A DNA stretch of 64,000 nucleotides from Jeotgalibaca caeni (GCF_028863945.1 NZ_JARBEA010000007.1:1-64000); one strand, 5' to 3'. Shown: positions 40,001-49,647, numbered from the stretch's first letter. Notes: a model not told the origin generated them from the letters alone. Translations and numbers: made by a program.

Positions 40001-41437
40001 TTAATTCGTCTGCATGGCTTTTTGATTTAACTTGCTGTACTTCAAGGGCGTTGTGCCGACGTGTTTCTTAAATACGAGATTGAAGTATTCAGGATTATTC
40101 TCATAACCTACCATTTTCGCTACTTCATAAACTTTGTAGGATTTGAGGAGCAATTTTTTCGCTTGCTCGATGCGGTATTCAGTAAGTTTGGTGTTGAATT
40201 TCTTTCCGACCCGTTGTGAGAATTCGCGGCCCAAGTATTCTGCGTTGAAGAACAGTAAGTTTTTGGAAATCCAAGTTAGGGACAGGTCTGGATTACTATA
40301 ATGTTCCTCAATGACGGTGTTGATTTCTGCAGCTAAATCTTGCTCAGCAGTCTCATCATTTTCTTCCAATTTGACTCGTTCTAAGATGGTCTCGAATTGC
40401 TTCACGACATCTTGATAGTAAACCGCTAGAGAGATATTCTCATTGATTTGGGTAATCTCGTCAATTATCTGAAGTTGAAAGTGAATAATCAACTTGGAAA
40501 TCAAATGATGACTTTCGAGAATAGCCACTTCTTTAGGATGGTTATGTTTTTTGTTATCCAAAAAGAACGCATAGAGAATTTCTTTGGAATGGGCAATGGA
40601 ACCTTCCTCTAAAGAAGCAATCATTTGATTGCTGAAAGCTTCGAAGCGTTTTTTATATTCGGTGACGGGACGATAATTGTGCGCCTTAATTTCCATTAGT
40701 TGGAATTCCATGTAATAGAACTGCAGATTCAACATCCGCTCCCCGTACTCGATGATTTCTTTCAACTCGTTCATTGAGCAGTGGTGCCGGTAAAGTAATA
40801 ATCCTTCTTCAAGATTCCACTCATGAATCAAGTCAGAATCTTCAGTTTCTGGAATCAGGTAATACCGATAAGAACGAATCGTTCCGCTCAAAATCGTGCT
40901 GGAAGCGAAGGTATCACGAAATAACGGATCAAACGTATCGAAATGGAGCATATCAATCATGAACAAGCTGAAACCGTCCGGAATGTCCGGCATGGGTTGG
41001 TGGTCTTTTAGTAAATATTCATTCAAACGTTCCGACTTCAGGAGCGAGAAGGCTTGCTGGTCATGTTTGGAAGCAAGGACCACTTGATCGATAGCTGCCA
41101 TTAACTCCTTCGCCTTCACTGGTTTCTGGAAAATGAATTTGACCCCAAGCGCCATGGCTTGCTTCGCATATTCAAAAGTTCCATACCCGGTAATAATAAT
41201 CATTTGAACAAAGGGATTGCACGCATGAACTTGCTCAATGAGTTCCAGCCCATTTAGGCCCGGCATTTGGATGTCGGTAATCATAATATCAACATCATGA
41301 TTTTGAATGTACTGGAGGGCATCCTCGCTTGAGTAGAGCACTTTTTCTACATGAATATTTTCTGCCGATCGCTGAATTAATGTAGCAATGCTATTCGCAA
41401 TAAAAACTTCATCATCAACGACGATAACTTTTTGCAT
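40001..41437 (-). CDS. YesN-type response regulator (REC plus AraC HTH)
   Basis: 478 aa. N-terminal receiver with the phospho-acceptor Asp in DIMITDIQMPGLNG, followed by Thr in IITGYGTFEYAKQA and Lys in QKPVKA. The long middle region is unassigned. The C-terminal AraC-type double HTH reads YRIEQAKKLLLKSYKVYEVA and VGYENNPEYFNLVFKKHVGT. It lies 11 nt after the sensor kinase gene and probably activates the divergent sugar transporter. GGAGGAA precedes the ATG. Confidence 0.9.
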   Translation of the reverse strand: MQKVIVVDDEVFIANSIATLIQRSAENIHVEKVLYSSEDALQYIQNHDVDIMITDIQMPGLNGLELIEQVHACNPFVQMIIITGYGTFEYAKQAMALGVKFIFQKPVKAKELMAAIDQVVLASKHDQQAFSLLKSERLNEYLLKDHQPMPDIPDGFSLFMIDMLHFDTFDPLFRDTFASSTILSGTIRSYRYYLIPETEDSDLIHEWNLEEGLLLYRHHCSMNELKEIIEYGERMLNLQFYYMEFQLMEIKAHNYRPVTEYKKRFEAFSNQMIASLEEGSIAHSKEILYAFFLDNKKHNHPKEVAILESHHLISKLIIHFQLQIIDEITQINENISLAVYYQDVVKQFETILERVKLEENDETAEQDLAAEINTVIEEHYSNPDLSLTWISKNLLFFNAEYLGREFSQRVGKKFNTKLTEYRIEQAKKLLLKSYKVYEVAKMVGYENNPEYFNLVFKKHVGTTPLKYSKLNQKAMQTN

Positions 41438-41448
41438 GTTCTTCCTCC

Positions 41449-43188
41449 TTAAGGGAGTGGCAAAGTAACCGAAATAATTGTCTTTTCGAAGGGAAGAGAA
41501 TGGATGGTAACATCTCCCTTTCCATCGTAGTACAGTTCAATTCGCTCCTGAATATTCTTCAGCCCCACACCTGTTGAGTGATTCGTTTTATTCTTACTGT
41601 TTATAAAGCCTGGACCATTATCCGTTACCGTAATAACGAGCGCCTCGTCTTCTTTTTTTATGACGAGTTCTACTTGGCAAGGCTGATTCATCCGCTCAAC
41701 CCCATATTTCAATGAATTCTCAATCAACGGTTGAATCAACAACCGAGGAATGGTAACAGAAAGCAAGGAAGGATCAATCGATTCGACATATTGCAAACGG
41801 GAACCGAAACGGAATTTTTGAATCGTCAAGTATGCTTCGATAATCGTCATTTCTTCAGTAATCGTATGGAACGGACTGCCAGTAGAGAGCTTGGTCCGAA
41901 ATAACATCGCTAAAGAAGTAACCATTTCTGATAATTCATCTTGCTCATTGTTAACCGCTAACCAATTAATCGAATCAAGCGTATTATATAAAAAGTGTGG
42001 ATCAAGCTGTGATTGGAGCGCACGAAATTGCATTTCTTGCGTCAAAATCTTAGATTGATAGTTTTCTTGAATTAAGTCATGAATCATTTGAATCAAATCA
42101 TCGAAGCTGGCGTACAAAGCGCCTACTTCATCCGGCCGATTGTTTTCTTCATCGGTCCGTAACACGACTACATCGTGGGTTTCTTTGTTAAAGGAAGCCA
42201 TCTTATGGGCGAGACGGTTAATAGGACTAACTAAAGATTGAATAGCCCGACGTGAAACCAACAGAATAAAAACAAAGAGCAAAACAAATAAAGAAAAGAG
42301 AATAATCCCTAGAAGCATAATTTCCCGCAAGACAACACTACGAGGCATAACGCCGACAATGCGCATTTCACCTTGATTGAAGGCACTCTGCGCGATAAAG
42401 TAATCCGTTCCACCCAATCGCTTCACTTGGTTGCCATAGCGATTGGAAAAAGGATCACTGTTCAAATAATCTGTAATAGGGTCGGGCATCATCTTGCCAA
42501 TGGGATAGGCTGTATCTCCATATAGCAGGGCAAAGTGATCCGAATCCGCATATAAGTGAGTATTCTCGATGGTATTCGTAATAAAAGAAGTATGCAAGGA
42601 TACCACAATAGTTCCCAGTTTTTCCATATTATCTGTTGAAAAAACGTTACGAGCAACAATCGCCCGAGTACCATCTTCTGAGAAGAACCATTTTGCTGGA
42701 TGCGGTTCATCGCCTAATTCTCTTCTTACATCATCGGTAGTCAACGAATCAAAGAACGTCATATCATTATAGAGCGTACTCTCGAAACTATCACCCTCGG
42801 AATCATATGCATATACCGTATTCAAGTTGCGTTCATAAGAACTAAGGGAGTAAATTTCATTACGTAGAGCAGATCTTTTTTGATTTTCTTCTTGTACAGT
42901 AAGATCCTCAAAATTAAGCTCGGTCATCAATTTTTGGATGTCTTCCTCATCAATTACTTTGTAAGTAAAAAACTCCAAGCTGTCCATCTGCGTACCAATT
43001 GATTCAGCAAGGGTGGAGATGTTGTCCTGATTGTTTTTGTACTCGCGTTTCGTAAGTTCCATTACCAAAATAGAAGTAGCGATCAGAGTGAACAAAGCAA
43101 ACAGGACAAAAAATGCATAAAACAGAGCCGAGAACTTTTTGAAATAGGTAAAGTTTCGCCACTTTTGTTTCAGAAAATCATACCACAT
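41449..43188 (-). CDS. YesM-type sensor histidine kinase
   Basis: 579 aa. A first membrane helix (FSALFYAFFVLFALFTLIAT), an extracytoplasmic sensor of about 240 residues, a second helix (LLGIILFSLFVLLFVFILLV), a HAMP linker and a His_kinase domain (LQSQLDPHFLYNTLDSINWL, with His) plus ATPase (VTDNGPGF and GVGLKNIQERI). This is the LytS/YesM class that responds to sugars or oligosaccharides. Start overlaps the stop of the yesL-like gene by one base. Confidence 0.9.
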   Translation of the reverse strand: MWYDFLKQKWRNFTYFKKFSALFYAFFVLFALFTLIATSILVMELTKREYKNNQDNISTLAESIGTQMDSLEFFTYKVIDEEDIQKLMTELNFEDLTVQEENQKRSALRNEIYSLSSYERNLNTVYAYDSEGDSFESTLYNDMTFFDSLTTDDVRRELGDEPHPAKWFFSEDGTRAIVARNVFSTDNMEKLGTIVVSLHTSFITNTIENTHLYADSDHFALLYGDTAYPIGKMMPDPITDYLNSDPFSNRYGNQVKRLGGTDYFIAQSAFNQGEMRIVGVMPRSVVLREIMLLGIILFSLFVLLFVFILLVSRRAIQSLVSPINRLAHKMASFNKETHDVVVLRTDEENNRPDEVGALYASFDDLIQMIHDLIQENYQSKILTQEMQFRALQSQLDPHFLYNTLDSINWLAVNNEQDELSEMVTSLAMLFRTKLSTGSPFHTITEEMTIIEAYLTIQKFRFGSRLQYVESIDPSLLSVTIPRLLIQPLIENSLKYGVERMNQPCQVELVIKKEDEALVITVTDNGPGFINSKNKTNHSTGVGLKNIQERIELYYDGKGDVTIHSLPFEKTIISVTLPLP

Positions 43189-43820
43189 TACTTACTCATC
43201 CCAAACTCTGGGAAATCTGCCTGAAATTTCGCCCATACTTGACGATGCAAAAAGCTAATAAAGGCAATCGGGAGTGAAATACCTGCCAGTAGGACAAAGG
43301 TTGCTTTCATTGAAAGAAGTCCATAACAGAAGTAGAGCGTGAAAAGAACAGGTAAGTAACGGAATGGGTAGCGGAACAACAAGAACATGGCTAATTTGAA
43401 GCGATCAAAACCTTTCATAGCAGGGTACCATTCAAATGTTTGAAGAGAAATTAAATTTAGAATCAACAGAATGATAATTAAGAACAAATATAGAAATGGG
43501 ATGAATCCCGTTACATTCATCAATACGACTAGAATACGGGCAGAAACCAAGAGAAGCATAATAAACAATGTAAAACCGATTTGAAGCTTGTTTGCCTTCT
43601 TGAAATTTTGTTTATAGAAATCAAAGAACTGCTTCACTGAAATGTAATCTCCATTGATCGAAAAATCTGAATAGCATTTCATCACCGCAATAGAAGCCGG
43701 AGCCACACCGAAAATTCCTAATCCCAATAAACTAAATAAGATCCACAACAAATTCAGATAAACCACATTACTAAAAGCAAATAAAAGAGACATTAAAAAG
43801 CCTCGCCATTGTATTTTCAT
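43188..43820 (-). CDS. YesL-like membrane protein (DUF624)
   Basis: 210 aa with four or five hydrophobic helices (FSNVVYLNLLWILFSLLGLG, FLYLFLIIILLILNLI). Starts KIQWRGFLMSLLFAFSNV like YesL/DUF624 proteins that accompany sugar ABC importers; their function is unknown. The frame runs to 43886, but AGAGGAAGG leads to ATG 43820. First gene of the minus-strand regulatory operon. Confidence 0.8.
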   Translation of the reverse strand: MKIQWRGFLMSLLFAFSNVVYLNLLWILFSLLGLGIFGVAPASIAVMKCYSDFSINGDYISVKQFFDFYKQNFKKANKLQIGFTLFIMLLLVSARILVVLMNVTGFIPFLYLFLIIILLILNLISLQTFEWYPAMKGFDRFKLAMFLLFRYPFRYLPVLFTLYFCYGLLSMKATFVLLAGISLPIAFISFLHRQVWAKFQADFPEFGMSK

Positions 43821-43975
43821 ATCTTCAAAACCTTCCTCTTTATATATATTCCCCTTGGATACGCTTACTTTTACAAGGGATTCCAAGCTAAAAAGCGACT
43901 ACTATCATTATAGGCGAATTTCAATTTCAAACAAGATGAAATAAAAAGTACCTCGATTTTATCAAATAAAATAGT

Positions 43976-43990
43976 AAGAAAACGGTTTCT
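43976..43990. promoter_or_regulatory. CcpA cre-like site 1
   Basis: AAGAAAACGGTTTCT matches the cre consensus WTGNAANCGNWNNCW at 14 of 15 positions. It lies in the divergent region before the sugar-binding lipoprotein gene. Confidence 0.5.
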
Positions 43991-44060
43991 AAGTCGGTTT
44001 TTTCAAATTTTTGGCGGAATTTTTCCATTCTGTAATATTTTTGAAAAAGGTATGATGTAT

Positions 44061-44075
44061 TTGTAAGCGGTACAA
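44061..44075. promoter_or_regulatory. CcpA cre-like site 2
   Basis: TTGTAAGCGGTACAA matches the cre consensus at 14 of 15 positions and is a TTGTA/TACAA palindrome. It is only 17 bp before the lipoprotein start, where a bound repressor could block transcription. Confidence 0.5.
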
Positions 44076-44091
44076 ATAAGGAGGAAGAAAA

Positions 44092-45411
44092 ATGAAGTTG
44101 TTCAAAAAATTAGGTCTAGGCGTGGCTTCTCTTGCAGTGGTAGCCAGTTTAGCAGCTTGTGGTTCTTCAAATGCAGAAGATGCAGGTGCAGATGAAGGCG
44201 GAAAAACAAAAGTAACGTTTGCTTGGTGGGGTTCAGAATCAAGACACAATAACTACATCGAAGCAATTGAATTATTTGAAGCAAACAACCCAGATGTTGA
44301 CATCGAATATGAATTCGCAGCATGGGATGACTATTGGAAAAAATTAGCAACCAAGGCAGCTGCTGGTGAATTACCAGATGTCATGCAAATGGATGCATCT
44401 TACTTAGGTGAGTACGGAAATAAAAACTTGCTCCTTGGATTGAACAGTGCCATTGAAGCAGGAACCATTAGTCGTGAAAACTTACCAGATTCCATTATCG
44501 AAGCAGGTTCTATTGCAGGGGAGTCCTATGCGATTTCTCCAGCGATGAATGCCATGTCTGTAATGGCGAATGAACAACTGATGGCGGACGCAGGAGCAAA
44601 GCTTGATTGGGACAACTATTCATACGCAGAATATACACAAGCAATGCAACAAATTAAAGACAAAACGGATACATACGGATTTATCGACGTAGTGGATAAC
44701 TATGTATTGATGCAATATTACTTCCGTACAAAAGGGGAAGAGTTCTACCAATACAATGAAGATGGGAAACCAGAAATTGCCTTCACCAAAGAATCTGCAT
44801 TGGAGTTCTTCCAATCGATTTATGATCTAGCTTCTACAGGTGCCATATCCACATCTGAAGTAGCATCGAACACGAAATCATTTAACGAAAATCCATTTGC
44901 ACTCGGTCAAGCCGGATTCTACCAAACCTGGCAAAATCAATTTACGCTTGTAACAGATGCATTGGCAGAAGGGGTAGAAGCTACTTTACACTTACCATAT
45001 GATGCTGCCAATACAAAAGCGTTGTACTACCGTCCATCTTTCTATTACTCAGCAGCGAAAACAACTAAAGATGCAGACGCAGCAGCTCGTTTCATCGACT
45101 TCTTGGTTAACGATGAAGAAGTAGCGAAAATCATGGGTACTGAACGTGGAATTCCATCCAACACAGCGAACCTAGATACTATTTATGATTCTTTGACAGA
45201 CACTGAAAAAGTTGCAGCAGACTACTTAACTGAAATTGAAGACCTTGTTGGTGAAGCTTCACCAGTACCACCAATCGGATTCTCTTCTATCTCTCAAGCA
45301 GCGAAAGATGTTTATGCAGAGTTGACGTACGGTACGATGACCCCAGAAGAAGCATACGAATTTTTAACCAAAGAAATGCAAAAGACCTTTGATGAAAACT
45401 ACGAAGACTAA
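44092..45411 (+). CDS. Sugar ABC transporter substrate-binding lipoprotein (YesO/family 1)
   Basis: 439 aa. Lipoprotein signal peptide with lipobox SLAAC (Cys near residue 23), a short acidic linker, then an extracellular solute-binding family 1 domain: TKVTFAWWGSESRHNNYIEA, EYEFAAWDDYWKKLATKAAA, LPDVMQMDASYLGEY. The ligand cannot be read; carbohydrate or oligosaccharide is inferred from the family and neighbours. AAGGAGG precedes ATG 44092. First gene of the importer operon. Confidence 0.9.
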   Translation: MKLFKKLGLGVASLAVVASLAACGSSNAEDAGADEGGKTKVTFAWWGSESRHNNYIEAIELFEANNPDVDIEYEFAAWDDYWKKLATKAAAGELPDVMQMDASYLGEYGNKNLLLGLNSAIEAGTISRENLPDSIIEAGSIAGESYAISPAMNAMSVMANEQLMADAGAKLDWDNYSYAEYTQAMQQIKDKTDTYGFIDVVDNYVLMQYYFRTKGEEFYQYNEDGKPEIAFTKESALEFFQSIYDLASTGAISTSEVASNTKSFNENPFALGQAGFYQTWQNQFTLVTDALAEGVEATLHLPYDAANTKALYYRPSFYYSAAKTTKDADAAARFIDFLVNDEEVAKIMGTERGIPSNTANLDTIYDSLTDTEKVAADYLTEIEDLVGEASPVPPIGFSSISQAAKDVYAELTYGTMTPEEAYEFLTKEMQKTFDENYED

Positions 45412-45441
45412 TAGATAACAAAGGGTTAGGGGATCATTCAG

Positions 45442-46356
45442 ATGATGCAAAAATTTAAGAAAATGTCCACAGCAAAACAGGACCTCGTTTCTGGATATCT
45501 ATTTATCTCTCCATTTATTATCGGTTTCTTAATGTTTATTATCGTTCCGATGATCATCTCTTTAGTCATCTCATTCCAACGCTATGACTTATTAACAGAA
45601 CCAAAGTTTATTGGTCTTGATAACTTCAAGGAAATTTTGTTCGATGATCCGAAATTTAGAACGTCTCTTTCTGTAACATTAAAATATGTTGCAATGGCAG
45701 TGCCACTACGTTTGATAGTGGCACTATCTGTTGCAATGTTAATTAACCGACCTTCCAAGCTTTCGGGTTTGTACCGGGTGCTGTTTTACATTCCATCTGT
45801 AATTGGTGGTTCCGTAGCAGTTTCAATTATGTGGAGAAATTTATTTGGTGACGCAGGATTAATTAACGGTGTTTTGGAAGCGATTGGTTTGGAACCAATC
45901 TTCTTCTTCAAAGAACCATTTACCGCACTATTAACGCTCGTATTATTAGCAGGATGGCAGTTTGGTTCATCCATGCTGGTTTTCTTGGGCGGATTGAAAA
46001 ATATTCCAAATGAATTATATGAAGCAGCAAACATCGATGGAGCTGGTAAAGTTCGTCAATTCTTTAGTATTACCTTACCTGTTTTGTCTCCTATTATTTT
46101 CTTTAACTTAGTGATGCAAACCATTTCTTCCTTCTTGACCTTTACTCCGGCATACGTTATTTCAAACGGAACCGGGTCACCTAGAAACGGAACACTCGTA
46201 TATGCCCTTTATATCTACCAACAAGCCTTTGGTGAGTTGGAAATGGGATATGCCTCCGCTCTCGCATGGATCTTGATTCTGATTGTTGGTGTCATTACCA
46301 TCCTATTATTTGCGACATCGAAATTCTGGGTATTTTCAGAGAATGGAGAGAAATAA
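45442..46356 (+). CDS. Sugar ABC transporter permease (MalF/YesP type)
   Basis: 304 aa, six predicted helices. The EAA loop reads NELYEAANIDGAGKVRQFFS followed by ITLPVLSPIIFF, where the ATPase docks. Starts at ATG 45442 or 45445 after AGGGG. No ATPase gene lies nearby, so a shared MsmX-type ATPase elsewhere probably powers it, as is known for YesOPQ in Bacillus. Confidence 0.9.
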   Translation: MMQKFKKMSTAKQDLVSGYLFISPFIIGFLMFIIVPMIISLVISFQRYDLLTEPKFIGLDNFKEILFDDPKFRTSLSVTLKYVAMAVPLRLIVALSVAMLINRPSKLSGLYRVLFYIPSVIGGSVAVSIMWRNLFGDAGLINGVLEAIGLEPIFFFKEPFTALLTLVLLAGWQFGSSMLVFLGGLKNIPNELYEAANIDGAGKVRQFFSITLPVLSPIIFFNLVMQTISSFLTFTPAYVISNGTGSPRNGTLVYALYIYQQAFGELEMGYASALAWILILIVGVITILLFATSKFWVFSENGEK

Positions 46357-46359
46357 GAT

Positions 46360-47202
46360 ATGAATATGAAACGAAAAAAAATAGCAAATTATGCCTTTAA
46401 TGCCGTTGTGTTAACAATCGCTGTCTTAATGTTATATCCCGTTTTATGGCTCATCTTTAGTTCTTTCAAGCCGAATACAGATATTTTCCAAACAGCGACT
46501 GAATTGTTCCCGCGTACGTGGACATTAGACAACTATGTAACGGGATTCAAGGGAATTGGCGGCATCCCATTCATGAAATTCATCATGAACTCGCTAACGA
46601 TTGCGTTAATTTCAACAGTAGGGGCAGTCGTTTCTTCTGCCATCATTTCTTATGGCTTCGCTCGGATTCCATTTAAGACAAAAGGATTCTGGTTTGCCTG
46701 TGTACTTGTTACCATGATGCTGCCTGCTGAAATCATCATGGTTCCGCAATACTTGTGGTATAACTTCTTGGGCTGGGTAAATACATTACTGCCTGTTACA
46801 GCTATTTACTACTTTGGTCAAGCGTTCTTCATCTTCATGATGGTACAATTTATCCAAGGGATTCCAGTTGAGTTAGACGAAGCTGCGAAGATGGATGGTT
46901 GTGGAAGAGTACAAATCTTCCTGCGCGTAATCATTCCGTTATTGAAACCATCCCTAGCAACAACCGCAATCTTCTCCTTCTACTGGAGATGGGAAGAATT
47001 AATCGGTCCGATGCTGTACTTGACAAGACCAGACGACTTCACCGTTTCCGTCGCATTGAAACAGTTCCTGGATGCATCTTCTGCATCAAACTGGGGTGCG
47101 ATGTTCGCGATGTCCGTTATCTCCTTGTTGCCAGTATTAATCGTATTCTTCATGTTCCAAAAATATATTGTTCAAGGAATCAGTACAACTGGTTTGAAAT
47201 AA
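46360..47202 (+). CDS. Sugar ABC transporter permease (MalG/YesQ type)
   Basis: 280 aa, six predicted helices, with the EAA loop [20 protein letters not shown] and [14 protein letters not shown]. It is 3 nt after the partner permease. Ends the importer operon; no catabolic enzyme follows, only a structured intergenic element. Confidence 0.9.
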   Translation: MNMKRKKIANYAFNAVVLTIAVLMLYPVLWLIFSSFKPNTDIFQTATELFPRTWTLDNYVTGFKGIGGIPFMKFIMNSLTIALISTVGAVVSSAIISYGFARIPFKTKGFWFACVLVTMMLPAEIIMVPQYLWYNFLGWVNTLLPVTAIYYFGQAFFIFMMVQFIQGIPVELDEAAKMDGCGRVQIFLRVIIPLLKPSLATTAIFSFYWRWEELIGPMLYLTRPDDFTVSVALKQFLDASSASNWGAMFAMSVISLLPVLIVFFMFQKYIVQGISTTGLK

Positions 47203-47210
47203 ACACAAAA

Positions 47211-47395
47211 AGAGTGTGACAAAAGGCGCTAAACTCCGAATCAATGGAACGAATCATGCGCAGGATGGTCGTAGACCATCTGAGCATGATTCGGAAGCAC
47301 TGTGGGCTGACGCCCAAGTGTATCATCCTTGTAAGCTGCTAAAGCAGCAACAATCATGACAAAGTGACGTCGGAGTTGCCTTTTGGAACACGTTT
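47211..47395. repeat. Large multi-hairpin intergenic element
   Basis: An imperfect palindrome of about 185 bp. Outer arms: GTGTGACAAAAGGC (from 47214) against GCCTTTTGGAACAC (47378-47391), two mismatches; next AACTCCGA/TCGGAGTT. Inside sit a stem CGAATCATGC/GCATGATTCG with GATGGTC/GACCATC at its tip, a CACT..GGC..GCC..AGTG hairpin, and GCTGCT/AGCAGC. No coding frame is apparent. It looks like a MITE-like or structured RNA element after the permease operon. Confidence 0.65.
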
Positions 47396-47415
47396 ACGAG
47401 GCAGATAATCGTATA

Positions 47416-47455
47416 AAGGAAGTCATTTCTCGAAAAGAGAAATGGCTTTCTTTTT
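47416..47455 (+). terminator. Terminator before the yhdH-like gene
   Basis: AAGGAAGTCATTTCTC (47416-47431) pairs with GAGAAATGGCTTTCTT (47437-47452) over 16 positions with G-U pairs, then T residues. It closes the importer operon. Confidence 0.8.
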
Positions 47456-47505
47456 GTAAAAGTGGTATTTTTTTAAGTATAGAAATTGAATTTGGAGGGG
47501 AAAGA

Positions 47506-48510
47506 ATGAATCCATTTAAAGCGTTGCTTGCGACTGCCAACGAAGATGCAACGGTAGACTTAACTTTGACCGAAATGACCCGTGAGGACCTCCCAGCAGG
47601 CGATGTGTTGATTCGTGTTCATTACTCAAGCGTCAACTACAAAGATGGCCTGGCCGCCACAAAAGCCAAGAGCGGGGTAACCAAAGCCTATCCCATTGTT
47701 CTTGGAATCGACTTGAGTGGGGAAGTAGTGGAATCGAAAGTCGATGCCTACAAACCGGGTGATCGAATCTTGGCCCATAACTTTGGCATAGGCGTTCGTC
47801 AGCATGGCGGGTACAGTGAATATGCATCCGTTCCAGCTGAATGGATTGTACCGCTGCCTGAAGGGCTAACTTTGAAAGAAGCGATGATTGTAGGGACTGC
47901 GGGTTTCACTGCCGCGCAGTCGATCATAGCGTTGGAAGAACACGACGTACAAACAGACGGCAAACCGATTCTTGTGCGCGGAGCAACAGGCGGCGTAGGC
48001 GGAATGGCCATTAAGATGCTAAGTCAACTCGGATACAAGGTCATCGCGGAGTCCCGGAAGAAGGATTCCTCTACAAGCTATTTAGAGGGCCTAGGAGCCA
48101 CTGGAGTCGTACTCCCGGAAGAAGTCCAAATGGAGAAGCCGCGTCCACTAGGGAGCCAATTATGGCAAGCTGTGGTCGATCCAGTTGGCGGAGACAAGCT
48201 TAGCGACTATCTAGCCCAACTCGAGGCAAATGGATCCGTTGCGTTAAGTGGAAATGCAGGAGGCGTGAAATTCACTACTACCGTTTTGCCGTTTATCTTG
48301 CGCGGAATAAATCTGTTGGGAATCAATTCTGTTGATCTGCCAAAAGAAAAGCAAATCGCTATCTGGGAAAGAATTGGAAAGGATTTGAAACCAGAGGACT
48401 TAGGAGGGTTCATTGATCATGAAGTAACCTTAGAAGAACTGCCGGGAGCCTTTGAGCAGATTGTTGCTGGGAAGATGCAGGGGCGGATTTTGGTGAAGGT
48501 GAAATCCTAA
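47506..48510 (+). CDS. Zinc-free MDR oxidoreductase, YhdH/AcuI family
   Basis: 334 aa quinone-oxidoreductase-like enzyme of the acryloyl-CoA reductase (NADPH) branch. The MDR core (HYSSVNYKDGLAATKAKSGV, VLGIDLSGEVVES) and dinucleotide loop (GATGGVGGMAIKMLSQLGYK) are clear; zinc-binding Cys clusters are absent. The frame opens at 47383, but TTGGAGGGG leads to ATG 47506 (MNPFKALLATANEDATVDLT). Single gene flanked by terminators. The physiological substrate is unknown. Confidence 0.88.
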   Translation: MNPFKALLATANEDATVDLTLTEMTREDLPAGDVLIRVHYSSVNYKDGLAATKAKSGVTKAYPIVLGIDLSGEVVESKVDAYKPGDRILAHNFGIGVRQHGGYSEYASVPAEWIVPLPEGLTLKEAMIVGTAGFTAAQSIIALEEHDVQTDGKPILVRGATGGVGGMAIKMLSQLGYKVIAESRKKDSSTSYLEGLGATGVVLPEEVQMEKPRPLGSQLWQAVVDPVGGDKLSDYLAQLEANGSVALSGNAGGVKFTTTVLPFILRGINLLGINSVDLPKEKQIAIWERIGKDLKPEDLGGFIDHEVTLEELPGAFEQIVAGKMQGRILVKVKS

Positions 48511-48537
48511 AAGACGGCAGCAGGTTTAGGAGAAAAA

Positions 48538-48580
48538 AGTGGCTTTAGTTTCCGACTGAGAAACATAAAGTCACTTTTTC
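48538..48580 (+). terminator. Terminator after the yhdH-like gene
   Basis: AGTGGCTTTAGTTTC and GAAACATAAAGTCACT form an imperfect stem, followed by TTTTTC. Poly-A stretches on the left may let it serve the convergent small gene too. Confidence 0.7.
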
Positions 48581-48600
48581 TTTTTCTTGTAGTTTCACCC

Positions 48601-49035
48601 TTAGTTGCTTGAAGTGGTACTTGGTATTTTCTCTATTTTTTGTTCTGCATCAGCATCGAAAAGGAAATAGTGGAAAGTATCTCTTCTTCCTTCTACTGTT
48701 ATTTCAGCACTTGTATCACTGAGCCAATGAATCTCTAAATCTTCTGAATGAACATCTGCTAAGCCTTCTTTCACAATATCAGCATAAAGTTCGGAAGAAG
48801 TAGTTCCCTCTTCAATAAGAATTCTGGTTGATGGTCCTTCCGTTGAAATTTCAATATGATACGTTTCTTTCGGAGAGTCACTGGTCAATAGAATTTGCTT
48901 CTCAGTATAAAACAAGAAAATATTATGAGTAAATGTAACAAGTGGGATGCTTAATAAAAAAAGAAAGAAGAGAACCATTAAAAAAAAGATTCCACAACCT
49001 TGATGGGGTACATAATCACTTCGGAAACGCTTCAT
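48601..49035 (-). CDS. Hypothetical single-pass membrane protein
   Basis: 144 aa from ATG 49035 (GGAG 8 nt upstream); GTG 49044 is in frame. A short N-terminal segment (KRFRSDYVPHQGCGIF) precedes one long hydrophobic helix (FLMVLFFLFLLSIPLVTF) and a soluble domain of about 100 residues, probably outside the membrane. I do not recognise the family. Confidence 0.65.
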   Translation of the reverse strand: MKRFRSDYVPHQGCGIFFLMVLFFLFLLSIPLVTFTHNIFLFYTEKQILLTSDSPKETYHIEISTEGPSTRILIEEGTTSSELYADIVKEGLADVHSEDLEIHWLSDTSAEITVEGRRDTFHYFLFDADAEQKIEKIPSTTSSN

Positions 49036-49136
49036 GTGGGACACTCCAGTTTCAGTTTTATCTTCATCACACTTCTATCATACCAGAATGAGTATCGCTA
49101 CATTTACTTTTATGTCGGAAGGAGGCAATCAGTTCG

Positions 49137-49536
49137 ATGCAAGAAATATATTTTCAACCGGTTAACCCAACTAACGAAAAAGAAGTTAGGAAAATGAAAG
49201 TAAAGCCAGAACAACGAACCTTTATCGAAACCGTGGATGAGTGCTTGGCAGAAGCCGCACAGCGGTTGGCCTCGCCATGTACGGATTGTTCGGACCAAAT
49301 CGTGATACGTGGATTGACCGCCTTTAATTGATGAGAAATTTCAGGGAAGAGGGCTAGGTAAAAAAGCTATGTCTAAACTTATCGAGATCGTTGCGGAAGA
49401 GTATAAAGTGAACCGCATCTATCTCCGTTTTGTCGAGGAGAATAGAGGAGCAGCTTATCTATACGAAGCATTGGGTTTTCGATATTGGAATGAGAAAGAC
49501 CCGAATGGCGAGCTTATTTATTACTATGATGTTTAA
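49137..49536 (+). pseudogene. Decayed GNAT acetyltransferase gene
   Basis: The first frame starts well (AAGGAGG, ATG 49137) and encodes the usual beginning KVKPEQRTFIETVDECLAEA. A second frame begins ATG TAC GGA near 49276 (MYGLFGPNRDTWIDR) and a third gives LIDEKFQGRGLGKKAMSKLI to YLYEALGFRYWNEKD. The middle strand carrying the usual WRPVALY-like region is missing. At least one deletion and a frameshift near 49325 break it. The acetyl-CoA loop QGRGLG is still readable. Confidence 0.8.
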
Positions 49537-49612
49537 ATTGGCGGATTGTATTTCTCACGTTTAATTTTAGAATCAACAAGATAAAATAAAAAAATTTTTT
49601 CCAAATTTAAAT

Positions 49613-49641
49613 TTGACATATTCCGATATGTATCGTATTAT
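49613..49641 (+). promoter_or_regulatory. rplM-rpsI promoter
   Basis: TTGACA (49613-49618, perfect), 17-bp spacer, TATTAT (49636-49641). Confidence 0.8.
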
Positions 49642-49647
49642 ATTAGA

